Counted from the first letter of the stretch, positions 1-12,954 are shown. The stretch is 64,000 nt of DNA from Ananas comosus (GCF_001540865.1 NC_033621.1:20930344-20994343), one strand, 5' to 3'. Made by a program: numbers and translations. Notes: generated by a model from the sequence alone, not told the origin.

Positions 1-548
1 TGCTGGCCGTTCGGATGGACCACCAGATTTAATTAATTTTGCATGGCTCTTAATTGGGTCGCTACCTCATTAACTTGGCCGTAGCATGTATATATAATAT
101 ATGTCTCCTAATTAGAGTCTAATTCTAATTCAATTAGAATTACACTCCTAATTATAATCCATATATGCCAAATTAAATCTAAATAATATCTAATCCCAAT
201 TAGATTAGGATTTATCCTCAGAATTAGATAACAACAAATCTAAACCAAAAATAACAATCTCCACCTTGGTTTAATTTGTAGTTTAGCCGCTGTGTTGAGA
301 TCGCTATAAAACTCCACCTTGAATTTAATTCACTTTAATGCTCCTTAACGCTCCGCGCTCCGTCTTCTCCAAACGCCCCATAGGGCCTCAAATGCTGCTA
401 ACTGCCACCAAGTCCAAACAATGTTTGAACTTGGCAATAGTAAGGGACTTAGTAAGCATATCCGCCGGATTGTCCTCAGTACCAATTTTCTTAACTGTCA
501 ACGTGTGTTTCCCAATCACATCCCGAACAAAGTGAAACTTTACATCGA
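1..548 (-). mobile_element. Ty1/copia LTR retrotransposon, 3' end fragment
   Basis: Read on the minus strand, 548 to 388 encodes the end of a copia RNase H/pol protein: [12 protein letters not shown], then [14 protein letters not shown], ending VAVSSI and a TGA stop at 390-388. These are hallmark copia C-terminal motifs. Downstream on that strand a purine-rich polypurine tract (about 258-268, AAGGTGGAGAT) is followed at 256 by TGTTAT, the expected start of the 3' LTR, which runs off the window start. The pol part is cut exactly at the single N at 549, after which the sequence is unrelated AT-rich DNA. The element is a remnant with no intact coding capacity. Confidence 0.85.
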
Positions 549-549
549 N

Positions 550-1218
550 GAATAGAATTTTATCTATTTTTTAAATTTTTGTGTTTTAAAATAATGCTGT
601 ATATGAATATGAATATTATTTTTTTCTATTTATATATAATTATTATTTTTATATACATTATTAAAATATACTAAGGTATGTTATAAAATAGAGGAAACTT
701 TAATTTACCTCTATGTGGTGTACTATTTTTTCACTTTACTCCTCCATGGTTCAAAAAAATTTATTGTGATAATTAGAGGATTGAAAAATTGATATATTCT
801 ATTAAATCCAAACCTACATGCTTAAAAAATATCATGTTTATTATTATAATAGTGTGATATGATTGATTTAATAGATTTTATGAACAGATTTAAAAAAAAA
901 TTATAAAAATATAACATATATGACCCTAGAATATATTAGAATAGTTAAGCCTTGAAGAGTAGACGCATGGACTGGAATTAGTAATAAGTTCAAAATAACT
1001 TATAAACAATTTGAAAATATATAATTAGATATCAGTTTCATATATAAATTTTTTTAATATTAGTTAGTTTAAAAATTCAATCCTAAAATTATATATAAAT
1101 AATAACTAAATTTATTTATTAACTATATTATACTACAACTTATATTAAATTTCATAAAGGAAAGAGAGGCTTCTTTGAAAATTGCAATTACACGTGTCCT
1201 CACCTAAACACACCCTTG

Positions 1219-1253
<35 letters not shown>

Positions 1254-1340
1254 CCACATAGAAGGTGTCAACATGTATGAAATCTATTGGCCCATATAAA
1301 GACAAATGCACTATTTCTATTTATATTTCTTCCCACACAT

Positions 1341-1377
<37 letters not shown>

Positions 1378-1661
1378 GATGGAGGAGAGGTGGAAAAATA
1401 ATTGCTTAGACTTGATGCATTACTTTTATGCACCGTAAAAGATCATTTCAAATTTAAGAAAAGATTGAAAAGTTTCAGAGTAATGTAGATAGAAAAGAAA
1501 TATAAATAGAAATAGAAACTATCCTATAGCGATTTGATCTGATTCTTTGTTTAATAGCTATTTTTTATCATGAGCATTAATTACTTTTTTCACATATATA
1601 CAAATTATTTTCTCCTACACCATAATTTTTAGAAATAATCTTAATTTAGCATGGTTGACAC
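550..1661. other. AT-rich intergenic DNA with poly(A) tract and CT microsatellite
   Basis: No gene is visible. It is strongly AT-rich, with a long A run at about 1219-1250 and a (CT)n microsatellite at about 1341-1374. A CACGTG (G-box-like) hexamer near 1192 has no nearby gene start and is probably chance. Confidence 0.6.
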
Positions 1662-1674
1662 TGTCTGGACAGTT

Positions 1675-1837
1675 TTTTTTTTTTTTTTTTTGAGAGAGAG
1701 AGGTAGCATGCTACCCGCTTCGTTTATTTCATTTAGAAATAAACTTAGCTGGAAATGTGAATCAACTAGGATTCGAACTTGGGTCTCGGGTACCAACCAC
1801 CAAGCCCTTTGCCACTTGCTTTAGGGACGGTCGGTAA
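1675..1837 (-). mobile_element. tRNA-derived SINE, copy 1
   Basis: On the minus strand this starts near 1837 with a Pol III A-box-like TGGCAAAGGGCTTGG. A B-box-like AAGTTCGAATCC follows about 40 bases later, then a SINE body ending in a CT stretch and a poly(A) tail (the T run at 1673-1691). It is flanked by near-identical direct repeats TGTCTGGACAGTT (1662-1674) and TGTCTGGATAGTT (1838-1850), 12 of 13 matching, as expected for an L1-type target-site duplication. A sister copy lies at 63798-63966 in the opposite orientation. It is not a functional tRNA gene. Confidence 0.8.
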
Positions 1838-1974
1838 TGTCTGGATAGTTGACATTTGTATAAGCATGCTAATAATTAATAATGAATAACAACATTAATT
1901 ATTATATTATATTTTTATGGAGAAATTATTTATATATTTTTTAAAAATTTCTGACTTTCTGATTTACCTTTTTT

Positions 1975-3125
1975 TATAAGGCTAATATTAAAAATACTCT
2001 TTTTTGCGTTACAAATTATTTCAAATATACTTCTAGAGTTAAATTCTGCCAATAACTATTATCTTTATAAAATTACTATTTTGCCCTTTCAAATATACTC
2101 TTATACCAGCACCGACTTTTCTTATTTACTCTTAAGTTATGACATAAAAGGTATTTTGATTTTTGCTAAATTACAGAAAATCTCCTTGTCAATGCCCACT
2201 TTTTCACTTTCCCTCATGTCATTTAAAAACCTACACTTTGCCCCCTTGAAAAATAAAAAATAAAAAATGTTTACTTTGGCCCCCCATCGTCAGTATTCCG
2301 TTAGGGTTCCGTTTATATTCTATTATTATATATTTTTTATACCCAAAATACCCTTTCCTCCCTGCCGCCTCCTTCCTCGCCGCCCTACATCGCTGCCTTG
2401 CCCTACACCACTGCCTTGCCCTCCTCCGCCGCCTCGCCCTCGCCCACCCCTCCATTCGCGTCCATACACATGCTCACATGTTCCTTCGCCGTCTCGCCCT
2501 CGCCCTCGCACGCCTCTCTGTCCATGCCCACTCCGATCTCCTCCCTATTGTCGCTGAAATGGAGGGGCAACGCCAGTGCAGGAAGAACGGAGGAGCATGT
2601 AGAGGAAAATGAAGTCAGAGCTGCGGTTGAGCGAGGCGCGAAGAACGGAATGGGAGGGGCGACGACTGAGCGAGGTTGGGGGAGAAGACGAAGATGGTGA
2701 GAAGCATTTTGGTCATTTTGTCACGGTGTACCTTTCTGTGAACATTTTTTATTTTTTAAGGAGGCAAAGTATAGGTTTTAAATAATAGGAGGGGAAAGTG
2801 AAAAAGCGGGTATTGACAGAAAAATTTTCTGTAATTTAACCTTTGAATTTTGATCTTTTCTAATATACCATTGTATCATCACGAACATTTCTAATTTGTC
2901 CTTAAATTAAGGGTAAAAGTGGCCTTTTGATTTTTTTTTTTTTTAACTCTAGTGGATATTTAACTTATGTTTAACATAACTCAAGTTAACTTAATGAGTG
3001 ATAACTGCAAGAGTATTTTCCAATAACGAAAAAAATAGACGAGGGATACAATGAAAAAATAAAAAATAAATAAATAAAATATTTTTAAAATTTTGAGGGG
3101 TGTATAGGTAATTATCCCTATTTTT
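1975..3125. repeat. Dispersed AT-rich repeat interrupted by a foldback
   Basis: The right part (about 2905-3125) closely resembles 23405-23620. Both contain a GGGCAAAAGT-like start, a T run, TATTTAACTYATGTTTAA, a GATAACTGCAAGAGTATTTT-like stretch and an end like AATTATCCC. The left part (about 1975-2167) looks like its inverted partner. The 2168-2840 foldback splits the two halves. Family unknown; no coding potential. Confidence 0.5.
2168..2840. mobile_element. Foldback/MITE-like element with GC-rich core
   Basis: The ends are inverted repeats of about 90 bases. The left end begins AAATTACAGAAAATCTCC and goes on to a ...TTTTTCACTTTCCC stretch. The right end is GGGAAAGTGAAAAAGCGGG followed by ...ATTTTCTGTAATTT. 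The interior 2355-2690 is C-rich and then G/A-rich. The open frames there are compositional, with proline- or arginine-rich shadow peptides and no domain. I could not see a clear target duplication. Confidence 0.6.
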
Positions 3126-3797
3126 ATATAAGCCTCCTCGATATTGGGCATATAAGTTCCCGCGGCATGGAACGGATTGGTCGCCGTTGGTTATGATGAT
3201 TTATGCACAACTCTTCTGACCCCCTTCTCTTTTGGAAAATATGACAAAGTACATTAGAATAAATTAAGGCAGGGTATAGATATATTTACTAGGTTAACTA
3301 CAAATAAGAATAAAATTATAGAGATCTATTGCGGTACTATTAAAAACATAATAATGTTTGATGTTTCCATAATGTTGACCTTGTTAATGTGTTAACGCCA
3401 ATGCATCCACTGACGTTTTATGAAGGCAACATCATGAGGAATTCAAAGCACAAAAGTAATATTGAGAAAACTCAAATGTAGTATTGTTGATGTGTTGACA
3501 ATTCAATGCGATTCTCTTATTAAAGTGCATGCATAAATCAATAAAATGTCCGCCTATCAACAATATATAACAGCACCGTTACGGAAAATCTGCAGCGTCG
3601 CTTAAAAATAACAATAAACATTGTCGCATTTGTTTTATAAACAAATTTTAATTCACATAAATGGAAAGAAATTAGATAATGCCATGTAATAAAGACATTA
3701 ATAAATGTGCAAGTAATCAACAATGTTCTACAACGAAAGATTCGAAGAGCAGGAGCAGTAGGATCAGGGTTCATACTGTGCCGGTGCTCGGGATCTG
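3126..3797. other. Intergenic and 3' flank of the ABC1-kinase gene
   Basis: AT-rich sequence lying downstream of the stop codon of the minus-strand kinase gene, so part of it is probably that gene's 3' UTR and terminator region. No further gene or recognised repeat is seen. Confidence 0.4.
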
Positions 3798-6700
3798 TCA
3801 TCTTCTAAATATTCTTCTGAAGAAGCCCCTTTTACGCGCTTTCAAATCCTCGGCTGTGACAAAATTTCAACTTACTGAGATGGTTAGCTATATTGAGTTT
3901 CAGAATATAACTCAGTGATGACAATGGTCGAAATTACCTTTTAGTCTTCCGGCTCTGCACAAAGCTTCCTCGGCAATTGGCCTCCATTGCTCTGCACAAG
4001 AGTAATTGATACCCAATCCAACACTAAGCCCTCGTAACAATTGCATCGTACGGAGAACAGAGAAAAGCTCCTCCGGGAAATTCTAAAGAACATAGATACA
4101 TGTAGACTATAAGAATTATAATATGCAAGAAACAACTATTGCAAGTTTGCAACTATAAAAGATCAGTGTGGTATAAAAAAGATGACATAATTTGGAGATG
4201 GCGAGGATTGCCATGGCACCGGCACGGCCCGTGCCGCTGTGCCTTGGATAGAGAGAGAATTCTATTTTCGTATCAGATATTATTGAACAGCATTGACAGT
4301 ATGCTTGGTAATATCATGGTTGATGTCTTGGAACTCCAAAACAGTGATATACAACAATTAATTTGGTCTACACATCAGTTTTGAAAGAAAACTATATATG
4401 ATGATTCTTGAGATGTCTACGTTGTATAATGCAAATTTTATACAAAATTGTTTACACATAAACTCCGGAAGTCCTTTATTTTTGCTGTGTTCGGAGTTTA
4501 ATTCGGAACTGTAGTACATTTCCAACTGCTTTTGTACAACAAGGTTACAGTTAAATTGCTAATTACTTAATGAGAAAGTTTTACGCATATAATGATATTG
4601 AGGTACAGGTTTATATAAAACAACAAAGCCTACGGTTATCATTTTGGAGAAAAACTGTACCAACTACATAATAATAATAATGCAGCACCATTTTGCCAAA
4701 TAAAAGAAAGTGGCATCTATATATTCCACCAAGAATAATTGCATTCATTAATATCATACCCGAACAGCCACTTTTTTCAATGAAGATTCTTCAGAGAATG
4801 GTGTCATCACTGTTACCCCAGGAGGAAGTTTAGTGTCGAACATTCTTTGAGCTAGTTGAAGCAGTTCTTGTTGCACATTCACACATGTAGCCAAGGTTTC
4901 TATACCGAGCTCCCTACGAGGACGACTTAGCTATAAGATTCAGAGATTTTATAACAACAAAATAAAAGCAATACTAATGTATATTAGAGGTCATCTAATA
5001 ATCAAACTATTGTCATATATTTTGTAGCTCAAACAGTAAAAAGAAATGGTCATTGAAAGAAAGAAGGTCGAGGGATATGAGAGTACTTGTAACTTTGTGC
5101 AACTCTTGACAAGTCATTGTCAGCGACTGCAAGAATAAGATTTGCATATCCAAGCCGTAAGTCATTGGGAAGTTGCTTCACTTGCCCATAGTCAAGTAAA
5201 GCCACCTGATAGGAGAAAGGCATGATGAAAGGAGCATTTACCATTATCCTAAGGACTAGATCTTAAAGTGAGAAGTATTTTGCAAGAGCACTCGCCTCTG
5301 AGTCCTTGCAGATGAGGATGTTTCCAGGATGTGGATCTGCATGGAAAAAACCATCCTTCAAGATCATTTGGCCATAAGCAAGCGTCAGGTTTTTTAAGAT
5401 TTTCCTGCATTAACACATTTTTTTCGAATAAACAATGAATGCACTTATCTAGTTGGTGGAGAAAAATAGATAAGCTTCAAAGCATGGTCCAACTTAAAAA
5501 GGAAGCGGAACTAGGTACACGGCATAAAAGCTAATACCACGGCCTATACAACTGTACAAAAAAGCCATTTATTCAGCTACAAATGCAATTGTACGCTTAG
5601 GTAAGTTTAGAAATATGCAGATACAAGGTCAATAATATAAATTAATCGCCTAAACACATTGGTTGCATAATTGCTTTTTACGGACTTCTCATGGTACATC
5701 TTGGGCTTTATGTATTTCTAGCGTTTTCCTATTAACAACAGGGATGGTACATCTTCGCATTTTGAATATTAGCTATCTTAAAATATCAACATCAAACTAG
5801 TGATGGTTGCTGTAATGATCCAGCCCACTAGCATTAATAACTTGTTGGGCCCAAACCGTCGATGCAAAATGATTAAGCCTATTTATTAGTATTAGAATTC
5901 ATGATCCTTATTTTTCCAATCATAATTCATTTCCCATCAATGCGGGACTACTGGGGTGTCACAGTTGTCATTTGGTAATCATTACAGCTGTCAAAAACTA
6001 GCATGAGTATCAGACCTGAAGATGACCAGAGACCCCACGAGTTGTCACTGTCAGTTCTTACACTGCTACTTTATTAAGTGGTAAGATGATCTCCAAAGAA
6101 ACAAAATACCCTCAATGAGAAATGCTGACCCAAAAGGCTTAGACAACCTCATCTCAAAAAGAAAGGATGGATTCTTACTACTACTAACTAATAATAAGGC
6201 ATCAAATATGTAAACAAACATGATATTACTAGAGAACATACTCAATGAAGTTACTGTCACTTAATTGAACTTGTCAGACACTACAGACTTTCCCCTCTAG
6301 TCAATACTAATGTAGTATAAACAGGTACCAACATGAGATAACATTTGGACTGTATCAAATAAAAAAGTGTTCCACCATGAAATGACATTTAGAATGAAAC
6401 TCAAGAATAAAATCATGCAGAATGTGACTAATCAATTTCAATTATTAGTCTAATCAATTTGGAATGATTTCATTTGCAAAGAATTCTCGTGTAGAATCTA
6501 CCTGCAATCTAGGAGAGAAAAGTCAACCTTACGACTTTCAGTTCTAATCAACTACCAATGAGTACTAATTTCAAGAGGTGACTAATCAATTTCAATTATT
6601 AATCTAGTGGCATATAATACAAAGATATGCAAATTGTTCCTAATAATAAAGATAAAGGAAAAGAGAAAGCATACTCTTTAGAATGATGTAGGAGCTTACT

Positions 6701-9700
6701 GCTTTGCCATTGCCGCAATCTTACCACCAGGATCTATACCCCTTTTAGCTATTTCATTGCTGAGATTCATTATTGGGATCCCATTGATGAACTCCATTAC
6801 TAAGATCTTCCTAACCAAATAAAGCAACACATGTTTAATTGGAATAGTAATGTAATGAAGAAAAACAATGTGCTGCATCATATTGCAAGGAAAAACAAAC
6901 TAAGTGAAACAACTTCATGAGAAAAAAAATTCTCATTACAGCATCCCACTTGTGAATCAGAAAATCCTTAAACATCACATGAAAGATACACCAGAAAGGG
7001 ACTAAACTTTGGCAGATCATGCAACATAACAACCATAACTTGGAATTGGAAAGCAATAAAGGATGATTACATTTACGTCCTAGAGAGCATATATATGTAA
7101 TGTTGCAATGATCGCGAATAAATATGATGATATGATAGTAGTTCAACAAATCAAAAACTATATCAACTAAATTTGGCAAGGAAAAAAAAAACAAGTGACT
7201 CATGGTTCACGAGAAAAAAGAAAGAAAGAACATTAAGGCCCTGCAGCAACTCTCTCGTGAAAGTATGTTGACGATGTACATAGCGAAGTTCTTATTGCAG
7301 CCTCTTGAGTTACTAAAGATACAATTCCTAGTAAGAGAGAAAAGTGTTGATTCTACAAAAGCCAGAAGAATGTCATTTCACCTAGAAAATTAGAGTAATA
7401 GAGAGCGCTAGAATAACTACTTGTTCAACACCACTTTGCAGCAGTCCAATTGATCACAACCTTATTAAGAACTTCCTTAAGGAGAGGCAGTTGGATTTAT
7501 TGCTGTAGTTTTATCTGCATTTTCCACCTAATTTCAAAATAACAAATTCTTAAAATAAGCAACCAACATGTACCCATATAGTATCTAATTACTATGGCAT
7601 CCAAATCTGACATGGACATGCATAAAATACTCAATTATTTGTGCACTGGAGTTAATGAGCCCGTATCTAAGTACATAAGTACTTGCAATATATACAGTAT
7701 TAACCAAATTTGGTGCTTTACAGCGGTTTTTACATAATACCTGCTCACCATGCCAGGCATCACACGTGGCACCAAAACAGGAGACTTCTTGTTGTTAGTA
7801 CAAAAGGACTGCCGGATTCTTTCCATTGCCTCGGCTTCTCGGAGAAAATCAAATTCATACCCAACCTTTGAAAGCATAGAAGATCCATCAAAATCATGAT
7901 GCAATATTTATGAGCAGTAATCTAATTTAGTATGGGCCAGTTCAATATAATGTAACTGCACAAGTCAACCAACCTAAAAGTAACTAAGTTAGATCATGGA
8001 TAAGAGTAACTGGATTTAACAGATTGTTTAGTATTGAGATTCAATTTTGTTATTATTATTAAGATAAAACAGGCATATAGAAATGCACACTTGAAATTAT
8101 GCAATTGGTACTCCTTAATGTTCATTAATCTTAAGGTTTCTCAAATGTACTGTTAGTGATAGATGAGCCTCCATACATTCGATGTCAGTACCTGTTTCCT
8201 AGAGGACAGCCACAAAAAGGACCTAAGTTTCTTGGATATCATAGATCAAAAATAAATACAGGCAGAACACTCTGAAGAAATCTCAATTCTATTTCCCTCG
8301 TGTTACTATCTCCAATGTGACTCAGTTTACCATCAAAAAGATAAATATTGTTTTTCATCGAATGATTTGGTGGAAACAGAAGTTACAGAACTCAAATAGT
8401 AAAAAGCAACAACTGGAGCTAAATGTTGTTTGCAACTTGATTCCAACTATGACGATTTGACTTATAATTTAAAGTTTCAAGCGAAATTGAATTGGAATCC
8501 CTCCAACCTTCAGAGCTGTGACCACTATTGGCCTCAAATTTGATTCAATCACACAGTAGCTTACTAGCTTCCAATATTTTTCAAAGATAACTAAGAAGTG
8601 TGAATGAGCTATTATACGAACATAAAAAATATTGACAGAGTGTAACTCCAAGTTGTAACCATGTATCTTAAGATAGAAACATGTTATCAGCACAACCAAT
8701 TTTAGTTTAGTCAAAGCAGCCCGAAAACTACCAAAGCAACATAGTTTAGGAAAAGATTTGCACAGGAATACAATGGAGCATAATAAAACAGCAATACCTG
8801 CTTCTCAACCTCTTTGGTAAGAGAAAATAGGTCAAATTTAATATCTGTTTTCTGTAAAAACAAGACAAATGCTTGCAAGTTGTGGATATCTATCATCATC
8901 AAATGCTGAACACCCGGATGTTGCACCTATAAAATATTCATTGGCATCAATAAACCATAAGCACATAACAAATGGAAGCAACCGATTATTGCAACCTTTA
9001 ATTGTTCCATACCTTAACAGCAACATCTGTTTTTGCACATTTAACTCTTGCCCGATGTACCTAGTAGATGATGTAAGAATCAAACCAGGAAAATAATTTC
9101 GGTTTTTATTAAATTTCATGATACGTTTGAATAAAAACAATTTATTAAATTCCAGAACACAAAATAATGAATTATTTATTAGTTTAGTAAAAGAATTTAA
9201 CAAACCCGTGCATAAATTGTTTTATAACAGAACTATGAACTTATATTCAGAAATTGATAATCATCACCCCACTGCAAATTATACTAAGATTTTCAAGGAA
9301 AATACAGTTGCCTCTTATGTACAACTAAAAAACCAAGCATCACAATGAACTGGACATGAATAAACTTCACAATAAGCTATTCGCGTAATTTACATTACCA
9401 TTTTACTTATGTACTTTTTTCTTTTCTTTTTTTTGACAAGTCAACATAAAAAGGAAAACCATAATTCTTCTAGGATCATGACGTAAAACAAAGGTAGCAA
9501 TCGAAGATGTCAAGATATTTAACGAATGAATGGGGAATCCTAGCTGGCACATAACAGTGGCAATTTATGCCACTGCATGCAACAAGACCCAATATCAGGT
9601 TTTCTTAACCCGCTGCACAATAGCACTCATCGGCATCATCACAGTAACCAACAAAAGGATCCATAATTACTTAAACACATCCAAGCCTTTCATGTTCACT

Positions 9701-12263
9701 AGCTATTATGCTACATGCCATGTTACATATTCACTAATTCCACGCCACATTAAACTCATGCCGCTTCACGTAGAATAGGTTAAAGATATTACCACTTTTA
9801 TAAGCAGTATAAAAGAACCATCAACAAAGGTCTTTTCGGTAGACGCAAAGGAAGGTGATCACAAGATAGAAAGAATCCACATATATGATTACAATTGAGT
9901 ACGTTCACCACTTTTCACCATATAATGCCTTCAAGCAATATCAAGTAATAAACTATTACTCGTGCTGTTTAGTTGAAAATGTCAGTTTCTGATTATCGTT
10001 ATAAAATACATATCAAAGTAACTTAAGTGATTGTTCAAATTGGAATATTGTTGCATCTACAGGATCAGATTTTGCAGCCTGAAAGCTCTAAAGGACAAGA
10101 TCTGGATGGGATACATTTTACGTTTTCAATAATTCTCACATATGGAAAAGAATCATATTTTTATACATTCCTGTACTAATGGCGGCTAGTCCGTAGAAAC
10201 ATTATATTTTTCACATTTTCAAAATTTGAACACATGACAGTCACTTGCCAAGGAACAGTCAATGGAAACGTATCCAACACCAACCAAATTTTTGGGCTGT
10301 CCATGTTTCCTGGGTTTGAGCCATTTCATCATTTTCAAGGAAAAGGAATTAGTAACTTCAAGACAATATAAAATCCTCTAATCCAGAATCCAATTTTACG
10401 CCAACCTTTCTTCTTGGGTCATTTTTCATTGTTTCGTTCTCTTCCTCACAGTTTCAGCAAAATTAACTACTAAGTACTAACAGTATAAAAAACTAGATTT
10501 AGTGAGAGAAAACACATCTTCCTGAAAAACCCTCTATTTATTATTTCTTTATATTAGGGAACCTTGGTTGGAGGATATCAATTCTCTAGGCATCGTGTGA
10601 TCCATAATCTTCGATCTAAGATATGATCAACATTCAAAACCTCAATAATTTCCATAACATTGTAACAGTCCCTACCCTAAATTATCCACTAGAATGTCCA
10701 TTGCGCAATAACATATCGAAACAAAACTATTAGTACTTGCATAAGATTTTCGAAATCATAGATGCTAAAATCTTTTTGATGCTTATCATGCAATATCAAC
10801 GCAATCTTAATTTGGTTCTCTTCAAGTGATAATATTCAGTAGGTTCAATTACTTACATTCATATTTTGACTTCCAATTCTAATCACTGTTTGGGCGAAGT
10901 CAAAAAGTTATCTTTCTAGTGTCGTTACTTCCTTTCTAGATATGTAATGATGAAAGAGAAATAATTAATGGATTGACTAGCCACTTCATAATATGTAGAA
11001 AAACAGCCATAAGAAAGCAAATCAAATAGTTGCAACTGCTTTCTATCTTTTTAAGGCAAAAATAATACTAGGATTAGTGAATACATAAAAATTCCAATGG
11101 AACAGGAACAAGATCACATCCTTGTAGACTCTAGGTTGAGCAATTCTTCAAATCTAAAGAAGTGCATGATAACTATCAACACAAACCTGTGCTATCGACG
11201 CAGATCCAACAGGCTCAGGGTCAAATTGTTCAAATATCTCTCCAAAGCTTTTCCCCAGCTCTTTCTCCAATATTTGCTCAACCACTTTGATCGGGGTGGC
11301 CGGAGCCCTATCACACAATGTGACAAGTCTTCTCACCCAAGCTGCCGGGGCTAAATCCGGTTTACCCAGAATTTGAGCAGCCTAATTACAATACAGTAGT
11401 GTTAAGAATCATTAAGGTTTCAAATTATAGGAATCAATTATTGTATCAAAAACAAGAACATATTTTCAGAAACTGTTTTATATACCGAAATCCTTTAAGG
11501 AACAAAAATTGGAAGTTTTAACTCTCACTTAGAGAACAGTATCACCAAAGGATGTCCGAAAACTTGAGGGGGCAGGTACTCTTTGTTCGTAAAATTAAAT
11601 TTCTTTGAGAGAGAAGAGAAGAAAAGTTCAAAATTTTCAACATAACACTCATAAATTTGCAATCTTTACATGCAAATCATGCCTACATATACTTGAAATG
11701 AATACCAATGCCGAAGCTTTTCTAATAAAAAAGTCAAATTTTGTTCTACAACACAACTCATGCATTCAAAAGTCGCTCTTTTAAGCGACCAGAAACAATC
11801 CTACAAACTCTCAGAAGCATTTCATCAAACATCTAGAGCGCATATATCATATTTCCGCAAACCAACGTCTAACACGCCATTTCTAATCCAAATTGAGCAA
11901 AACCCATCATTCGTAGGATCCTCCGAAGATCGGTTACCTTGAGAAAGAGCCCGCCGAGCTCGGAGCAGAGGGAGAACATCTTCTCCGCCGCGACCTCATG
12001 CTGCCGCTCCCACATGGCGTCCCGCTTCTCGGCGTCCCTCACGAACGCCGTCCGGAGCTGGCACGCCTGCAGCAGCACCCCAAAAAAATGGTGAACTCCA
12101 CACGCCAAGCCCAAAGCCCATAATTGGCGCAGTAAGGAAGAGAGGGAACCTTGTAGCCAGAGTAGATGTCGGCGGCGCGGACCCAGAATTGGATTGAGCG
12201 GCTCCAAGGCGTAAGGTGGGCGGAGAGCTTCTGGGGGAGCTCTCGGAGGTCCCAAGAAGCCAT
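3798..12263 (-). CDS. ABC1/UbiB-family atypical protein kinase (ABC1K)
   Basis: I read twelve exons: 12263-12150, 12066-11938, 11381-11187, 9060-9013, 8926-8798, 7865-7741, 6810-6700, 5404-5296, 5205-5087, 4913-4760, 4082-3938 and 3853-3798. They total 1434 nt (477 aa), with the frame kept at every junction. Start is MASWDLREL. Family marks: the KxGQ-type motif reads K81-A-A-Q84; the alanine-rich loop VGSASIAQVH lies at 139-148; VAVK has the nucleotide-binding lysine K162; the catalytic HADPHPGN is 305-312 (D307, N312); metal-binding DYG is 325-327. A basic tail ends the protein. ABC1 kinases act in mitochondria or plastids on quinone and lipid metabolism; the substrate of this one is unknown. 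I see no clear transit peptide. Intron 8 uses a GC donor. The last exon (17 residues) is the least certain; reading through exon 11 instead gives a stop after seven codons. Confidence 0.93.
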
Positions 12264-12426
12264 GGCCAATGCTCCCCTTCTCTATCTCTATATCTCTCTA
12301 TCTCTATCTCTCTATCTCTATCCCTATCCCTATCTCTATCTCTATCTCTCTTTCACCTCTACTTGTTCTCTACTTGGGGGGATTTGTTTGAGGTGATGAG
12401 GTGAGAGCAGTGTGTGGTTGAGGGAT

Positions 12427-12471
<45 letters not shown>

Positions 12472-12950
12472 GAGGAGGATTGCAGGCAGGGCAGGCTGGC
12501 AGATGGTGGTGGGTTCTTGAGTCTTGACTGCTCGCTTTTGGTGGGCTTGGTATCTGTCTGCCAAGGATGATTTGTGTGCTTCCTGCAAGAGGGCAAAGGA
12601 GCGACACCAACAAGTGGTGAAAGCGAAACAAACTCCCTTAGTGGGAGGTGTGGCCGTGTGGGGTGGCCTCAGAAGTCAGAAAGGTGGAGAAAATTATGCA
12701 CCTAGCATTTGCTCAAAAAAAAAAAAGCGCTACCAAGTACATTCCATAGGGCAGAAGCTGCAGAGAATTTCTATAGCCCCGTGACGTGAAAAACAGTATT
12801 TCTAATCAATCAAATTATTTTAATCCAGCCCATTATATTTATGGCTATTTAAAAAATATTTTTTACAAATATATATAATTAGCTAATTATTAATGATGTG
12901 ATGTAAGTATCGCATAATAGATATCATCCATAATCGTGGACTCGTGATGT
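12264..12950. promoter_or_regulatory. 5' leader and upstream region of the ABC1-kinase gene, with microsatellites
   Basis: Directly upstream of the minus-strand start codon are a pyrimidine-rich TCTCTA/TATC tract (12280-12352) and a (GA)n run (about 12432-12469). In the transcript sense these are GATA/GA-rich and CT-rich leaders, common in plant 5' UTRs. Several long open frames here are only microsatellite translations. No clear TATA box could be fixed. Confidence 0.4.
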
Positions 12951-12954
12951 CGAT

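Noticed and set aside
1720..1835. Possible tRNA gene (A and B boxes present)
   Set aside because: There is no cloverleaf or anticodon arm; poly(A) tail, target duplication and a second copy show it is a SINE.
2231..2700. Several overlapping open frames rich in Pro, Arg or Gly
   Set aside because: They come from the C-rich/G-rich core of a foldback element, occur on both strands, and have no domain or splice context.
5815..5965. Possible solo LTR in ABC1-kinase intron 7 (GGGGTGTCACAG end)
   Set aside because: Only the end resembles the element near 19970; no second boundary or duplication found.
12166..12631. Ser/Leu repeat open frames on both strands
   Set aside because: They are translations of the (TATC)n and (GA)n microsatellites in the ABC1-kinase leader.
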